A DNA stretch of 64,000 nucleotides from the NCBI RefSeq assembly GCF_020662345.1, contig NZ_VMOA01000019.1, positions 26,715-90,714 of the forward strand, written 5' to 3'. This document shows, one piece after another, positions 55,157-64,000 of the stretch (position 1 is the first letter of the stretch; each line of letters begins with the position of its first letter). The stretch comes from Methylobacterium sp. W2. GTDB taxonomy: Bacteria > Pseudomonadota > Alphaproteobacteria > Rhizobiales > Beijerinckiaceae. Below the pieces are notes generated by a model. It was not told the origin of the DNA. It made no database searches and saw only the letters and a list, made by a program, of their open reading frames with translations. The position numbers and the translations under genes were made by a program.

Positions 55157-55182
55157 GGCGGAGCGAGAGCTCCGCCTTTTTC
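55157..55182 (+). terminator. Intrinsic terminator of the second PSGNV gene
   Basis: The stem ggcggagc / gctccgcc surrounds gaga and is followed by tttttc. Confidence 0.9.
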
Positions 55183-55250
55183 GTTGGCGCGACGCTAGAT
55201 AACGCTCGTTGCTCTGGCTTTCGCGCGTCCGAGGCGTCACATTGGGCATC

Positions 55251-55931
55251 ATGCAGCACGACCACGACGGCGACCGCGTGGACATCACCCCGCAGATCTT
55301 GCTGAAGGCCTATGCCGCCGGAATCTTTCCCATGGCGGAGGATGCCGATGACCCGACCATTTACTGGGTCGAGCCGAAGGCGCGCGGGATTCTGCCGATC
55401 GACCATTTCCACGTCTCCCGCCGGCTCGCCCGCACAATTCGGTCCGACCGTTTCGAGGTACGGACCGACTCAAATTTCGATGGCGTCATCGCGGGCTGCG
55501 CCGCTCCGCGAGGGGATGGTGAGAAGACCTGGATCAATGCGCGCATCCGTGAACTCTACGGCGCCCTGTACGATGCCGGTCACGCGCATACGATCGAGGT
55601 CTATGCCGACGGACGGCTCGTCGGCGGGCTGTATGGCGTTTCGCTCGGTGCGGCCTTCTTCGGCGAGAGCATGTTTCACGTTTCTCGCGACGCCTCGAAG
55701 GTTGCCCTCGTGCATCTGATGGCGAGGTTGCGGACGGGTGGATATCGCCTCGCCGACACACAGTTCGTGACGGACCATCTGATCCAATTCGGAGCCGAAG
55801 AGGTTCCGCGCCATGTCTACAAGCGTCGCCTCGCCGAGGCGATCGCTGAAGAAGCAGTATGGGATGTCTGGCCGAGGGAGCGGACCGTGAGCGGCGAGAA
55901 CGTGCTAGCGGCACTTTCCGTGGTGGAATGA
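55251..55931 (+). CDS. aat: Leucyl/phenylalanyl-tRNA--protein transferase
   Basis: The protein is 226 residues from [13 protein letters not shown]. It adds Leu or Phe from tRNA to N-terminal Arg or Lys, marking proteins for the ClpAP N-end pathway. Landmarks are [66 protein letters not shown] and [15 protein letters not shown]. It is convergent with the LysE-type gene; their stops are 5 bases apart. Confidence 0.96.
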   Translation: MQHDHDGDRVDITPQILLKAYAAGIFPMAEDADDPTIYWVEPKARGILPIDHFHVSRRLARTIRSDRFEVRTDSNFDGVIAGCAAPRGDGEKTWINARIRELYGALYDAGHAHTIEVYADGRLVGGLYGVSLGAAFFGESMFHVSRDASKVALVHLMARLRTGGYRLADTQFVTDHLIQFGAEEVPRHVYKRRLAEAIAEEAVWDVWPRERTVSGENVLAALSVVE

Positions 55932-55936
55932 GCGCC

Positions 55937-56569
55937 TCAGCGTCGGCTATCGAGGGCCATACGCAGGGCGAGGCCGCCGAGCACGCTGCCCATGATCCAG
56001 CGCTGGGCCCTCAGCCATCCCGGGTTACGGGACAGAAAGAGCGCAATCGATCCCGCTGCCAAAGCGATCGCTGCATTCACCGAGACGCTGATTACAATCT
56101 GGACAGAGCCTAGAATAAGCGTCTGTCCCAGCACCGCGCCGCCCGTGGGCGTCACGAATTGTGGCAGGAGCGCAAGGTAAAGCATCGCGATCTTCGGATT
56201 CAGTAAGTTGGTGAGGAAGCCCATGCTGAAGAGCCGTATCCGGCTGTCTGGGGCGAGCCGGCTCACCTCGAACAGCGAGCGGCCGCCGGGCTTCAGCGCC
56301 TGCCAAGCGAGATAACCGAGATAGAGGGCGCCGGTCAGCCGCAGTGCGTCATACGCGTACGGGATCGCCAGGATCAGTGCGGTGATGCCAAAGGCGGCGC
56401 AGAGCATGTAGACAACGAAACCCAGCGCGATCCCGCAGAGAGAAACAAGGGCTGCCGCATAGCCCTGGCATATCGCGCGAGACACCAAATAGGCCATGTT
56501 CGGCCCCGGCGTCAGCACCATGCCGAGGGAGACGCCCGCGAAGGCTAGAAGTGTGATGGCGTCGGGCAT
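55937..56569 (-). CDS. LysE-family amino-acid exporter
   Basis: This 210-residue inner-membrane protein has about six hydrophobic helices. The family start is AFAGVSLGMVLTPGPNMAYLVSRAICQGYAAAL, and the second half carries FSMGFLTNLLNPKIAMLYLALLPQFV. The conserved TPGPN and NPK motifs place it in the LysE/RhtB superfamily. It probably exports an amino acid or a small effector; the substrate is not predictable. Confidence 0.9.
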   Translation of the reverse strand: MPDAITLLAFAGVSLGMVLTPGPNMAYLVSRAICQGYAAALVSLCGIALGFVVYMLCAAFGITALILAIPYAYDALRLTGALYLGYLAWQALKPGGRSLFEVSRLAPDSRIRLFSMGFLTNLLNPKIAMLYLALLPQFVTPTGGAVLGQTLILGSVQIVISVSVNAAIALAAGSIALFLSRNPGWLRAQRWIMGSVLGGLALRMALDSRR

Positions 56570-56597
56570 GCTGCGAGACTTTGTTGCCCGGCCGATC

Positions 56598-57272
56598 CTA
56601 CCGGAAGATGGCGTCGAAGATCGATTGCGGCTGCTGCGGCGGCGGCGCAGGCGCCGGGCCTTCGTTGGTCGGGAAGAACTTTCGCGATGGCTTCTGCTTC
56701 GGCTGCACCGGAACTCCACGCGGCGCCTCAACATCGACCTGCCCGTTCGGGTTGACCTGCTGGGCCGTACGCGTCGGGTCTGAGTTCCGCTGGCGCTTGG
56801 TCTTTTCCGGCTTCGAGGCCATGGCGGGCACGTCTTCCTGCTCGCGAGCCTCGGCGATGATGTCGTTGCCACCTTTGCAATCCACGAGCCACACATCGTA
56901 AATCGGATGCTCGATCGCATGCAGCCCGGGGCTCGCCGCGAACATCCAGCCTGTGAAGATGCGGCGGTACTTGTTGTCGAGGGTTACCTCGTCGACTTCG
57001 AGGAAGGCCGTGGTCTTCGGGCTCTCGGTGGGCGGCCGGCTGTAGCAGACGCGCGGGGTCATTTGCAGTGCACCGAACTGCACGGTCTCGTCCACCGCAA
57101 CTTCGAACGACACGATCCGCCCCGTGATCTTGTCGAGGCCAGAGAACACCGCGGTTGGATTCTTGATCTTGTCGGCGAGGGCATGGCCAGTCATCGGCAG
57201 GCTGAGCGCCGCGGCGCCCGCGAACAGGAGGCCGGCCCTCAGGGCGAGATGCAGATTGCGGTGAACGAGCAT
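56598..57272 (-). CDS. DUF2155 domain exported protein
   Basis: The protein is 224 residues. The signal peptide (LALRAGLLFAGAAALSLPMTGHALA) is followed by the DUF2155 domain (GLDKITGRIVSFEVAVDETVQFGALQMTPRVCYSRPPTE ... FTGWMFAASPGLHAIEHPIYDVWLVDC, in two blocks). A Lys/Pro/Gln-rich tail follows. The family is conserved in Alphaproteobacteria next to the NDUFA12 gene, as here. Its biochemical role is not known. Confidence 0.9.
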   Translation of the reverse strand: MLVHRNLHLALRAGLLFAGAAALSLPMTGHALADKIKNPTAVFSGLDKITGRIVSFEVAVDETVQFGALQMTPRVCYSRPPTESPKTTAFLEVDEVTLDNKYRRIFTGWMFAASPGLHAIEHPIYDVWLVDCKGGNDIIAEAREQEDVPAMASKPEKTKRQRNSDPTRTAQQVNPNGQVDVEAPRGVPVQPKQKPSRKFFPTNEGPAPAPPPQQPQSIFDAIFR

Positions 57273-57427
57273 GCGGCTTACCCGGCGCGGGACGATGAGG
57301 CGTCTGCCCTAAGCCAGGGCGGTCGCGATGTTATGCACCGATAGACAGGCCAAGCATGGTGTAAAAAGGGCGGCGCGACGGTTGGAACGGGAACCAGTGC
57401 CGGCGGCATCTCTCATTCGGCGAAGCG

Positions 57428-57841
57428 CTATTCGGGGCTCCAGGCCGCGTAGTCGCCGCCCGTCACGGCCTTGTTGCCAGGATTGAGCTGAGATCCCTTC
57501 GGGCGGTAAGCGGCGCTGGTTCCGGTGAGGTTCTCCACATGCGGCTTTTGCCACTCGCGCGGGGTGTAGCTCTCCTCGCTCGGGGGAACGTCACCGTTGT
57601 GACAGAGCCAGCCGCGCCAACCGGGCGGGACCTTCGAGGCATCGGCATAGCCTTTATACACGACCCAGCGCCGCTCCGGGCCGACCGAGCGGTCGATCAG
57701 TGGTCCGAGGGCCTTGTAATAGGTGTTTCCGAAATCGTCCGTGCCGACCAGCTGGCCGTGCCGAGCGGTCATTACCGCGAGCGACATGGTCTGCCCGTTC
57801 CACCAGGTGAAGATCCGCAGAAGCGTGTCCTTGAGAGCCAT
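57428..57841 (-). CDS. NDUFA12-like complex I accessory protein
   Basis: This 137-residue homologue of mitochondrial NDUFA12/B17.2 has family landmarks at GQLVGTDDFGNTYYKA, ERRWVVYKGYADASKVPPGWRGWLCHNGDVPP and KPHVENLTGTSAAYRPKGS. The family is known to associate with NADH:ubiquinone oxidoreductase in Alphaproteobacteria and mitochondria. It is expressed in the same direction as the DUF2155 gene, about 155 bases downstream. Confidence 0.93.
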   Translation of the reverse strand: MALKDTLLRIFTWWNGQTMSLAVMTARHGQLVGTDDFGNTYYKALGPLIDRSVGPERRWVVYKGYADASKVPPGWRGWLCHNGDVPPSEESYTPREWQKPHVENLTGTSAAYRPKGSQLNPGNKAVTGGDYAAWSPE

Positions 57842-58381
57842 CGCGCTTGCCTGAACCGGACCGGCGCGCCGCCCGTCCTTCGTTGGCCAGGACTATGGTC
57901 AGGGGCTGGCACGAAGTCCAGGGCGAGTCGGGCCGGGGAGTGTCTTCGGAGCCCGATCAGCGTGTAGGCGCCAAGGGAGGCGGTGCTGCGGGAATCCCAC
58001 ACCGACGCGTCTTAACCAAAGCCTTACATGGCCGAGACGGCGACCGCCCTGTGAACTCAGAATTTTTTCGGCCGGATTCCTGCAACGGAAAACAGGACTT
58101 ATCGCCTCCGTCGCGATATCCACAGGTTTTCGAGAGAGACCACAACATATAGCGCGGAACATAGCCGGCACACACAAGTTGTTGACGTGGAGTGCCTGTC
58201 CGGGATAGCTTTCGATGGTCGCCGGAACGAAGGGTTCGGTCCGGTAGCTCTAAGTTTTTTCGGCCATCTGACAGCGCGTCGCGAGCGTTAGCGAGCGCTT
58301 ACCTTCGTCAGACTCCAATGAATCAGCGGCTGCGCAGGGCGCGGCGGCATCGTCGACTCTTCGACAAGGGATACAGGGTTC
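57842..58381 (+). other. Upstream region of nrdJ
   Basis: About 540 bases lie between the divergent NDUFA12 gene and nrdJ. The part after 58,080 holds the candidate NrdR sites and promoter. I looked for a cobalamin riboswitch and saw no recognisable B12-box. No gene was seen. Confidence 0.5.
58141..58209 (+). promoter_or_regulatory. Candidate nrdJ promoter with two NrdR-like sites
   Basis: Site 1 is cacaacatatagcgcg (58,141-58,156) and site 2 is cacacaagttgttgac (58,171-58,186), which has an ACAA-G-TTGT core. Their centres are about 30 bases apart, close to three helical turns, as NrdR boxes usually are. Site 2 overlaps a -35-like ttgacg (58,182-58,187), with gatagc 16 bases later. The match to the NrdR consensus is only partial. 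Confidence 0.45.
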
Positions 58382-61300
58382 ATGCGGTTCGAGCGGCGTT
58401 ACACTACGGCCGGGCAATCCCCCTACGCATCCATCGCCTTCCGCAAGGCGCTGAGCGAGATTCGCAATCCGGACGGATCGATCGTGTTCCGACTGGACGG
58501 CATCTCGGTGCCGGACAGCTGGAGCCAAGTCGCTAGCGACGTGCTGGCGCAGAAGTACTTCCGCAAGGCTGGCGTACCGGCGCGCCTGAAGAAGGTCGAG
58601 GAGAACGACGTTCCCTCCTTCCTGTGGCGCTCTGTGGCCGACGATGCCGCCCTGGCGGAACTGCCTGAGGCCGAGCGCTCCGGCTCCGAGATCTCATCCA
58701 CCCAGGTGTTCGACCGGCTCGCCGGCTGCTGGACCTATTGGGGCTGGAAGGGCGGCTACTTTACCTCGGAGGAGGATGCCTCCGCCTTCCTCGACGAGCT
58801 TCGCTTCATGCTGGCCAAGCAGATGGTCGCGCCGAACTCGCCGCAATGGTTCAATACCGGCCTTCATTGGGCCTACGGCATCGACGGCCCGGCGCAGGGC
58901 CACCATTATGTCGATTACCGCACCGGCGAGCTGGTGAAGTCGGCCTCGTCCTACGAGCACCCTCAGCCGCACGCCTGCTTCATTCAGGGTGTGCAGGACG
59001 ACCTCGTCAATGAAGGCGGCATCATGGACCTGTGGGTCCGCGAAGCCCGCCTGTTCAAGTACGGTTCCGGCACCGGCTCCAACTTCTCCATGCTGCGCGG
59101 CGAGAACGAGAAGCTCGGCGGCGGCGGCAAGTCGTCGGGGCTGATGTCGTTCCTCAAGATCGGCGACCGGGCGGCCGGCGCGATCAAGTCCGGCGGCACC
59201 ACCCGGCGTGCGGCCAAGATGGTCATCGTCGACATCGACCACCCGGATATCGAGCAGTACATCGATTGGAAGGTGAAGGAGGAGCAGAAGGTCGCGGCCC
59301 TTGTCACAGGCTCCAAGATCGTCTCGAAGCACCTCCAGGCGGTGATGAAGGCCTGCACCCAGTGCGAGGCCGAGGGTGATGCCTGTTTCGACGTCGAGCG
59401 TAATCCCGTCCTCAAGAAGGCCGTCAAGGCCGCCCGCAAGGAGATGGTGCCGGACGGCTACACCAAGCGCGTCATCCAGTTCGCCCGCCAGGGTTTCACC
59501 AAAATCGATTTCCCCGTCTACGACACCGATTGGGATTCCGAGGCCTATCTCACGGTGGCCGGCCAGAACTCGAACAACTCCGTCTCACTCACTGACGATT
59601 TTTTACGCGCAGTCGAGCGGGACGAGGAATGGCATCTGACGGCTCGGACCACCGGCAAGACGATGAAAACGGTGCAGGCCCGCGAGCTGTGGGACAAGAT
59701 CGGCGAAGCGGCCTGGGCGTCCGCCGATCCCGGTCTGCATTTCAATACGACCATGAACGATTGGCACACCTGCCCGTCGGCCGGCCGGATCCGCGCATCG
59801 AATCCGTGCTCCGAGTACATGTTCCTCGACGATACGGCCTGCAATCTTGCTTCCGCCAACTTGCTGACGATGTACGACCGCGCCAGCGGCGAATTCGACG
59901 TGGCCGCCTTCGAGCACCTCAACCGTCTCTGGACAGTGGTCCTCGAGATCTCGGTGATGATGGCGCAGTTCCCTTCGAAGGAGATCGCGGAGCTTTCCTA
60001 CCGCTATCGCACCCTTGGCCTCGGCTACGCCAATATCGGCGGCTTGCTGATGAGCATGGGATTGCCCTACGATTCGCATAAGGGCCGGGCGCTGGCCGGT
60101 GCCCTGACCGCGATCATGACCGGCGTCGCCTATGCGACCTCCGCCGAGATGGCGGCCGAGCTCGGGCCCTTCCCGGGCTACGACGAGAACGCGGATGCCA
60201 TGCTCAAGGTCATCCGCAATCATCGCCGCGCGGCGCATGGCGAGGCCCAGGGCTACGAGTTTCTCTCGATCGCCCCTGTCCCCCTCGACATCGCCAACAT
60301 CCCCCAGGGGAATTTGGCTGAACGCGCGAAGGTCGCGTGGGACCGCGCACTCGCGCTGGGCGAGGAGCACGGTTACCGCAATGCTCAGGCGACCGTCATC
60401 GCGCCCACCGGCACGATCGGCCTCGTGATGGATTGCGACACGACCGGGATCGAGCCCGACTTCGCACTGGTGAAGTTCAAGAAGCTCGCCGGTGGCGGCT
60501 ACTTCAAGATCATCAACCGCGCCGTGCCGGACGCGCTGCGTTCTCTTGGCTACCGCGAATCCGAGATCGCCGAGATCGAGGCCTACGCGGTCGGCCACGG
60601 CTCGATGGGTCAGGCCCCCGCCATCAACCCGGGCTCCCTGCGCGCCAAGGGTTTCACCGACGACAAGCTCGCCGCCATCGAGGCGGGCCTGAAATCCGCC
60701 TTCGACATCAAGTTCGTGTTCAACCGCTGGACCCTGGGTGACGACTTCCTCAAGGACGTGCTGAAGGTTCCGGCCGAGAAGCTGGCCGACCCCACCTTCG
60801 AGATCCTGCCCTTCCTGGGCTATTCGAAGAAGGACATCGAGGCCGCCAACACCCATATCTGCGGCGCAATGACCCTCGAAGGGGCGCCGTTCCTGAAGCA
60901 GGAGCATTACGCGGTCTTCGATTGCGCCAATCCGTGTGGCCGCATCGGCAAGCGCTACCTCTCGGTGGAGAGCCACATCCGCATGATGGCGGCGGCGCAG
61001 CCCTTCATCTCGGGCGCCATCTCCAAAACCATCAACATGCCAAACGACGCCACGGTCGAGGATTGCAAAAACGCCTACAAGCTGTCTTGGACCCTGGCCC
61101 TTAAAGCCAATGCCCTCTACCGCGACGGCTCCAAGCTCTCTCAGCCCCTGAACTCGGCCCTCATCGCCGGCGAGGAGGAGGATACCGAGGAGGCGATCGA
61201 AGCGCTGGTCGCGCAACCTGCTAACGCCAAGGCAGCCCAGCTCGCGGAAAAAATTGTCGAGCGGGTTATCGAGCGCGTCGAGCGGATCCGCTCGCGTGAG

Positions 61301-62110
61301 AAGCTGCCCGATCGGCGCAAGGGCTATACCCAGAAGGCGGTGGTTGGCGGCCACAAGGTCTATCTGCGGACCGGCGAATACGAGGACGGCCGCATCGGCG
61401 AAATCTTCATCGACATGCACAAGGAAGGCGCCGCCTTCCGCTCGCTGATGAATAACTTCGCCATCGCGATCTCGATCGGCCTGCAATACGGCGTGCCGAT
61501 GGAGGAGTATGTCGACGCCTTCACCTTCACCCGGTTCGAGCCGGCCGGTTTCGTGCAGGGCAACGACGCGATCAAGAACGCCACCTCGATCCTGGACTAC
61601 GTGTTCCGCGAACTGGCGATCTCGTATCTCGGCCGCATGGATCTCGCCCATGTCGATCCGTCCGAGATCGGCAACACCGTGATGGGCAAGGGCGAGGGCG
61701 AAGGCAGCCGCGGAGGTGGCGACAGGCCCGATCCGGTGGCGTCCAGCATTGTCTCGCGCGGTCTGCTGCGCGGCTCGGCCGATCGGCTCACCCTGATCCA
61801 GGGCGGACCCGCCGGAGGCACCGTGGGTGTCGGTTCCGGGAGTGCTGGAACGAGCGCCCCGGCCGGGGGTGTCGTTCACGCCCTGCGGGGAGCCACGGCG
61901 CTGAAGGTTGAAGAGAAGGATGCTTCAGTGGCACTCGGCTTTTCGCTTCCTAGTTCAGAAGTTGGTCCATCGATCGCCTACCGTCGAACCGAAGCAAAAC
62001 TGAAGGGGTATGTCGGTGAATCTTGCCCGGAATGTGCCAACTTTACTCTGGTACGCAACGGAACGTGCATGAAGTGCGACACCTGCGGTAGCACTACCGG
62101 CTGCTCATAA
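58382..62110 (+). CDS. nrdJ: Adenosylcobalamin-dependent ribonucleotide reductase (class II)
   Basis: The protein is 1,242 residues, typical for the long alphaproteobacterial class II enzyme. It has an N-terminal region of about 100 residues, then the catalytic barrel with [58 protein letters not shown] and [23 protein letters not shown]. The C-terminal part has a low-complexity Gly/Ser linker and the redox/zinc-like cysteine set CPECANF ... [13 protein letters not shown]. It makes deoxynucleotides with B12 and without oxygen dependence. It is a likely target of NrdR. Confidence 0.97.
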   Translation: MRFERRYTTAGQSPYASIAFRKALSEIRNPDGSIVFRLDGISVPDSWSQVASDVLAQKYFRKAGVPARLKKVEENDVPSFLWRSVADDAALAELPEAERSGSEISSTQVFDRLAGCWTYWGWKGGYFTSEEDASAFLDELRFMLAKQMVAPNSPQWFNTGLHWAYGIDGPAQGHHYVDYRTGELVKSASSYEHPQPHACFIQGVQDDLVNEGGIMDLWVREARLFKYGSGTGSNFSMLRGENEKLGGGGKSSGLMSFLKIGDRAAGAIKSGGTTRRAAKMVIVDIDHPDIEQYIDWKVKEEQKVAALVTGSKIVSKHLQAVMKACTQCEAEGDACFDVERNPVLKKAVKAARKEMVPDGYTKRVIQFARQGFTKIDFPVYDTDWDSEAYLTVAGQNSNNSVSLTDDFLRAVERDEEWHLTARTTGKTMKTVQARELWDKIGEAAWASADPGLHFNTTMNDWHTCPSAGRIRASNPCSEYMFLDDTACNLASANLLTMYDRASGEFDVAAFEHLNRLWTVVLEISVMMAQFPSKEIAELSYRYRTLGLGYANIGGLLMSMGLPYDSHKGRALAGALTAIMTGVAYATSAEMAAELGPFPGYDENADAMLKVIRNHRRAAHGEAQGYEFLSIAPVPLDIANIPQGNLAERAKVAWDRALALGEEHGYRNAQATVIAPTGTIGLVMDCDTTGIEPDFALVKFKKLAGGGYFKIINRAVPDALRSLGYRESEIAEIEAYAVGHGSMGQAPAINPGSLRAKGFTDDKLAAIEAGLKSAFDIKFVFNRWTLGDDFLKDVLKVPAEKLADPTFEILPFLGYSKKDIEAANTHICGAMTLEGAPFLKQEHYAVFDCANPCGRIGKRYLSVESHIRMMAAAQPFISGAISKTINMPNDATVEDCKNAYKLSWTLALKANALYRDGSKLSQPLNSALIAGEEEDTEEAIEALVAQPANAKAAQLAEKIVERVIERVERIRSREKLPDRRKGYTQKAVVGGHKVYLRTGEYEDGRIGEIFIDMHKEGAAFRSLMNNFAIAISIGLQYGVPMEEYVDAFTFTRFEPAGFVQGNDAIKNATSILDYVFRELAISYLGRMDLAHVDPSEIGNTVMGKGEGEGSRGGGDRPDPVASSIVSRGLLRGSADRLTLIQGGPAGGTVGVGSGSAGTSAPAGGVVHALRGATALKVEEKDASVALGFSLPSSEVGPSIAYRRTEAKLKGYVGESCPECANFTLVRNGTCMKCDTCGSTTGCS

Positions 62111-62700
62111 GACAAGTACCAGAACATTGCGTTTTTAGCGGTATTTCTGCCTAATAGAACAGAATAAAGCTACGTTTGAAAACACAACGCGCGGAGCAAT
62201 CCGCGCGTTTTTCCGTTTATTCGTAATGTCTCGCCAATGTCAGCCGACGCGTAAATGTGGGCCCTCGTTGAGTGCCGCGTTCATTGCCTCGACAACTGGT
62301 CTAGGTGGCCTCAAAGAAAACCTTCCTCAAGCCTGCCAAGGAGCGACCGCAGACGACGCATTGATCCGGACAATATATGGGTCCTCCCGCCGTTTGCGTG
62401 GGAAGGTGACGGCGACGCATCACCGATGGACTGATTCACAGCGGGAATGATTCAACCTTCATCCCTACCGGGCTGCACTATCGATCAAGTCATCTGCCGC
62501 TGCGATCGCCTCATCCTCGGCGCACATGCCCACCGGGATCGTGGGTGTCGCCCGGCCCCAGCCGCCTCGACCCTCTCGCCCCATGCGACCGCCGTCACCG
62601 GCCGGATTGAGCAGGGTCCGGAGGCGGCTCATTAGACGAGCTTGGTCGGATCGCTCGCGAGCATCCGTCGACGCGACATCGAGGGTGAAGCCGCCCCCCT
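62111..62700. other. Gene-poor stretch between nrdJ and the dehydrogenase
   Basis: This stretch of about 590 bases begins with the nrdJ terminator. The remainder has short frames on both strands without family character. The plus-strand frame 62,226-62,450 is not accepted. The stretch is close to the insertion-sequence fragment at the right edge and may be a disturbed region. Confidence 0.5.
62187..62216 (+). terminator. Intrinsic terminator of nrdJ
   Basis: The stem aacgcgcgga / tccgcgcgtt surrounds gcaa and is followed by tttt. Confidence 0.9.
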
Positions 62701-63840
62701 TCAGGCCGCGTCGCGGGTGTTCTGGACATAGACGGCCTTGGCCGCGTCCGACCCGCGCGACTCCTTCGTCAAGCGCGAGCCCGTCTTCGTCGCCAGGAAG
62801 TCGGCGAGCTTAGCGTCTTCCTGGCGGACGAACCCCCTCTGCGGGAGCTTGCCGGCGAGGAAAAGCTCGACCATGGCGACGCAGCCCGCGGCCGTGGTGA
62901 GCTGGATCGCCCCGATTTCCGGTGTGCCGTCGTAGCGAAGGACGATGGAATCTTCCTCCATCCGCCCCTTCCTCTGCCCGATGCCGGTGACGAAGATCAC
63001 GACGACGTCCTTGCGAGTGAACGGCGCCGCATGGCTCAGGATGCGGCGCATCGTATCCTTGTCGTCGGCGAGTTCGAGGCCGCGCAGGAGCAGCTTCATG
63101 ATCTCGGCGTGGCCCGGATAACGAAGGGTCTTGTAGCTGAGATCGCGGACCTTCCCGTCCAGGGTTTCCGTCAGCGTCCCGAGGCCGCCCGACGTGTTGA
63201 AAGCCTCGTAGGCGATGCCGTCGATCATCACGCTCTCGATGCCTTCGAGGGCGGGGACGAGGATCGGCTTGCCGTCGAAGACAATCTCGCAGGGATTACA
63301 GTATTCATTGATCAGACCGTCGATCGACCAAGTCACGTTGTAACGGAGTGCATTGGTTGGATAAAGCGGCAGGGCGCCCACGCGCATTTTGATCGTCTTC
63401 AGCACGTCGAAGCGTGCGGCCATGTCGGCCCCGAGCACGCAGATGAACCCTGGCGCGAGCCCGCATTGCGGGACGAGCGCCACATCGGCCTGCGCGGCAA
63501 TCTGCTTGATGAAGGCGGTGGTCGCCACGTCCTCGGTCAGGTCGAAGTAATGCGTCTTCGTCGCAACGGCGGCACTCGCGATGCCCTTGTTCAGGAAGTA
63601 GGGGCAAGCGCTGACGACGATGTCGCGCGGCCCGAGGAAGGCTTCAAGGGCGTCGAGATCGGCTGCGTCGATGATCTGAGTGCGGAAGAGATCGTCGGCC
63701 GCATGGTCGAGCTGAGCCTGCGAGGCGTCGGCGAGGGTGACCTCGTGCCCCTGCTCGGCCAGCATCCGGGCGATGATCGCACCAATCTGCCCGGCACCGA
63801 GTACAGCAATGGTCTTGGAATGGGCGTTCATCTCGATCAC
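62701..63840 (-). CDS. Saccharopine dehydrogenase family NAD(P)-dependent oxidoreductase
   Basis: The protein is 379 residues from MIEMNAHSK; MNAHSK three residues later is also plausible. The N-terminal Rossmann fold is VLGAGQIGAIIARMLAEQGHEVTLADAS. The middle includes DIVVSACPYFLNKGIASAAV and the substrate region PQCGLAPGFICVLGADMAAR. The C-terminal half contains the catalytic lid. Related enzymes include saccharopine, lysine 6-dehydrogenase and carboxynorspermidine dehydrogenases; which substrate applies cannot be decided. It is a single gene on this strand. Confidence 0.87.
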   Translation of the reverse strand: MIEMNAHSKTIAVLGAGQIGAIIARMLAEQGHEVTLADASQAQLDHAADDLFRTQIIDAADLDALEAFLGPRDIVVSACPYFLNKGIASAAVATKTHYFDLTEDVATTAFIKQIAAQADVALVPQCGLAPGFICVLGADMAARFDVLKTIKMRVGALPLYPTNALRYNVTWSIDGLINEYCNPCEIVFDGKPILVPALEGIESVMIDGIAYEAFNTSGGLGTLTETLDGKVRDLSYKTLRYPGHAEIMKLLLRGLELADDKDTMRRILSHAAPFTRKDVVVIFVTGIGQRKGRMEEDSIVLRYDGTPEIGAIQLTTAAGCVAMVELFLAGKLPQRGFVRQEDAKLADFLATKTGSRLTKESRGSDAAKAVYVQNTRDAA

Positions 63841-63873
63841 CTCTGCGGACGACCCTGTGGCGTCGTTGAGGAG

Positions 63874-64000
63874 TGACCTGACCGGTATTTTGGACCGAGC
63901 CGATTGAGAGGCTACTGCATGGTGGCGACCATGGGTAGCCGGAAGGCCAGATCCGGGAAGGTGACAGGCGCGGGCGGCCGGTAGCCCAAGGACGAATGCG
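63874..64000 (-). mobile_element. C-terminal end of an IS3-type transposase, cut by the window edge
   Basis: On the minus strand, reading in from the right edge, the frame gives HSSLGYRPPAPVTFPDLAF and ends MVATMQ at the stop 63,912-63,914. The motif HSSLGYRPPAP is a hallmark of the C-terminus of IS3-family OrfB integrases. The sequence from about 63,874 (tgacctgaccggtattttgg) has a 5'-TG and could be the outer inverted repeat of the element. The rest of the element lies outside the window. Confidence 0.75.

Noticed and set aside
57842..58381. Cobalamin riboswitch upstream of nrdJ
   Set aside because: I looked for the B12-box and adjacent helices and did not recognise them. NrdR-type sites explain the regulation better. 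A covariance-model search would decide.
59603..61879. A 758-residue open frame antisense to nrdJ
   Set aside because: It lies entirely within a fully supported 1,242-residue enzyme and shows only Arg/Asp/Gly-rich translation without motifs.
62226..62450. A 74-residue plus-strand frame after nrdJ
   Set aside because: Composition is mixed, there is no clear ribosome-binding site and no similarity I recognise. It is probably chance in a disturbed region.

Overview
The window reads as a chromosomal segment of a high-GC alphaproteobacterium of the order Hyphomicrobiales (Rhizobiales), most likely Methylobacteriaceae. The evidence is the TorF-like porin beside glnK-amtB, a cobalamin-dependent NrdJ of about 1,240 residues, the block aroQ-accB-accC-aat-DUF2155-NDUFA12, a membrane-anchored CycM-like cytochrome c, and the kind of dispersed intergenic palindromes common in this family. 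I could not run a search, so the genus is an inference. About fifty genes are supported. No tRNA, rRNA or CRISPR array was recognised. Layout, left to right. (1) 0-5 kb: the start of ftsK runs off the left edge, followed by a TorF-like porin and the nitrogen-control pair glnK-amtB. (2) 3.8-13.9 kb: housekeeping genes tesB, a UbiH-type hydroxylase, ppa, a GNAT acetyltransferase, a small phosphatase, pheA, kdsB, a cytochrome c, and an exported-looking FMN-dependent hydroxy-acid oxidase. (3) 14-20 kb: a YejAB-type peptide importer with two solute-binding proteins but no yejE or yejF, followed by a GNAT and an alpha/beta hydrolase. (4) 20.6-28.7 kb: a MoxR / DUF58 / BatA-DUF4159 / vWA-like membrane-protein operon. 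It is interrupted by about 1.2 kb of repeats, including an array with an exact 198-bp period. (5) 28.8-34.8 kb: the classical glyA, nrdR-ribD-ribE, ribH-nusB-thiL block. (6) 35-41 kb: a hypothetical gene, an L,D-transpeptidase, and a probable copper-handling cluster (DUF2946-like protein, a YcnI-PCuAC fusion, and a TonB-dependent receptor). (7) 41-49 kb: PBP1A, N-acetylmuramoyl-L-alanine amidase and RNase E, then a broken second TorF-like porin. (8) 49-58 kb: an aminotransferase, a ScsC/DsbA-like oxidoreductase, aroQ, accB-accC, two related small exported proteins flanking an AT-rich patch, aat, a LysE-type exporter, a DUF2155 protein and an NDUFA12-like protein. (9) 58-64 kb: nrdJ, a gene-poor stretch, a saccharopine-dehydrogenase-family gene, and the tail of an IS3-type transposase at the right edge. 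The genes mostly work as independent conserved modules: nitrogen sensing, riboflavin and one-carbon metabolism, deoxynucleotide supply (nrdR and nrdJ in one window), envelope peptidoglycan enzymes, and fatty-acid precursor supply. The parts that depart from routine are the repeat families and their invasion of the MoxR operon, the incomplete Yej transporter, the copper cluster with a 15-bp palindrome upstream, the paired PSGNV-type exported proteins, and the AT-rich reading-frame fragment between them. I saw no clear new defence or biosynthetic system.
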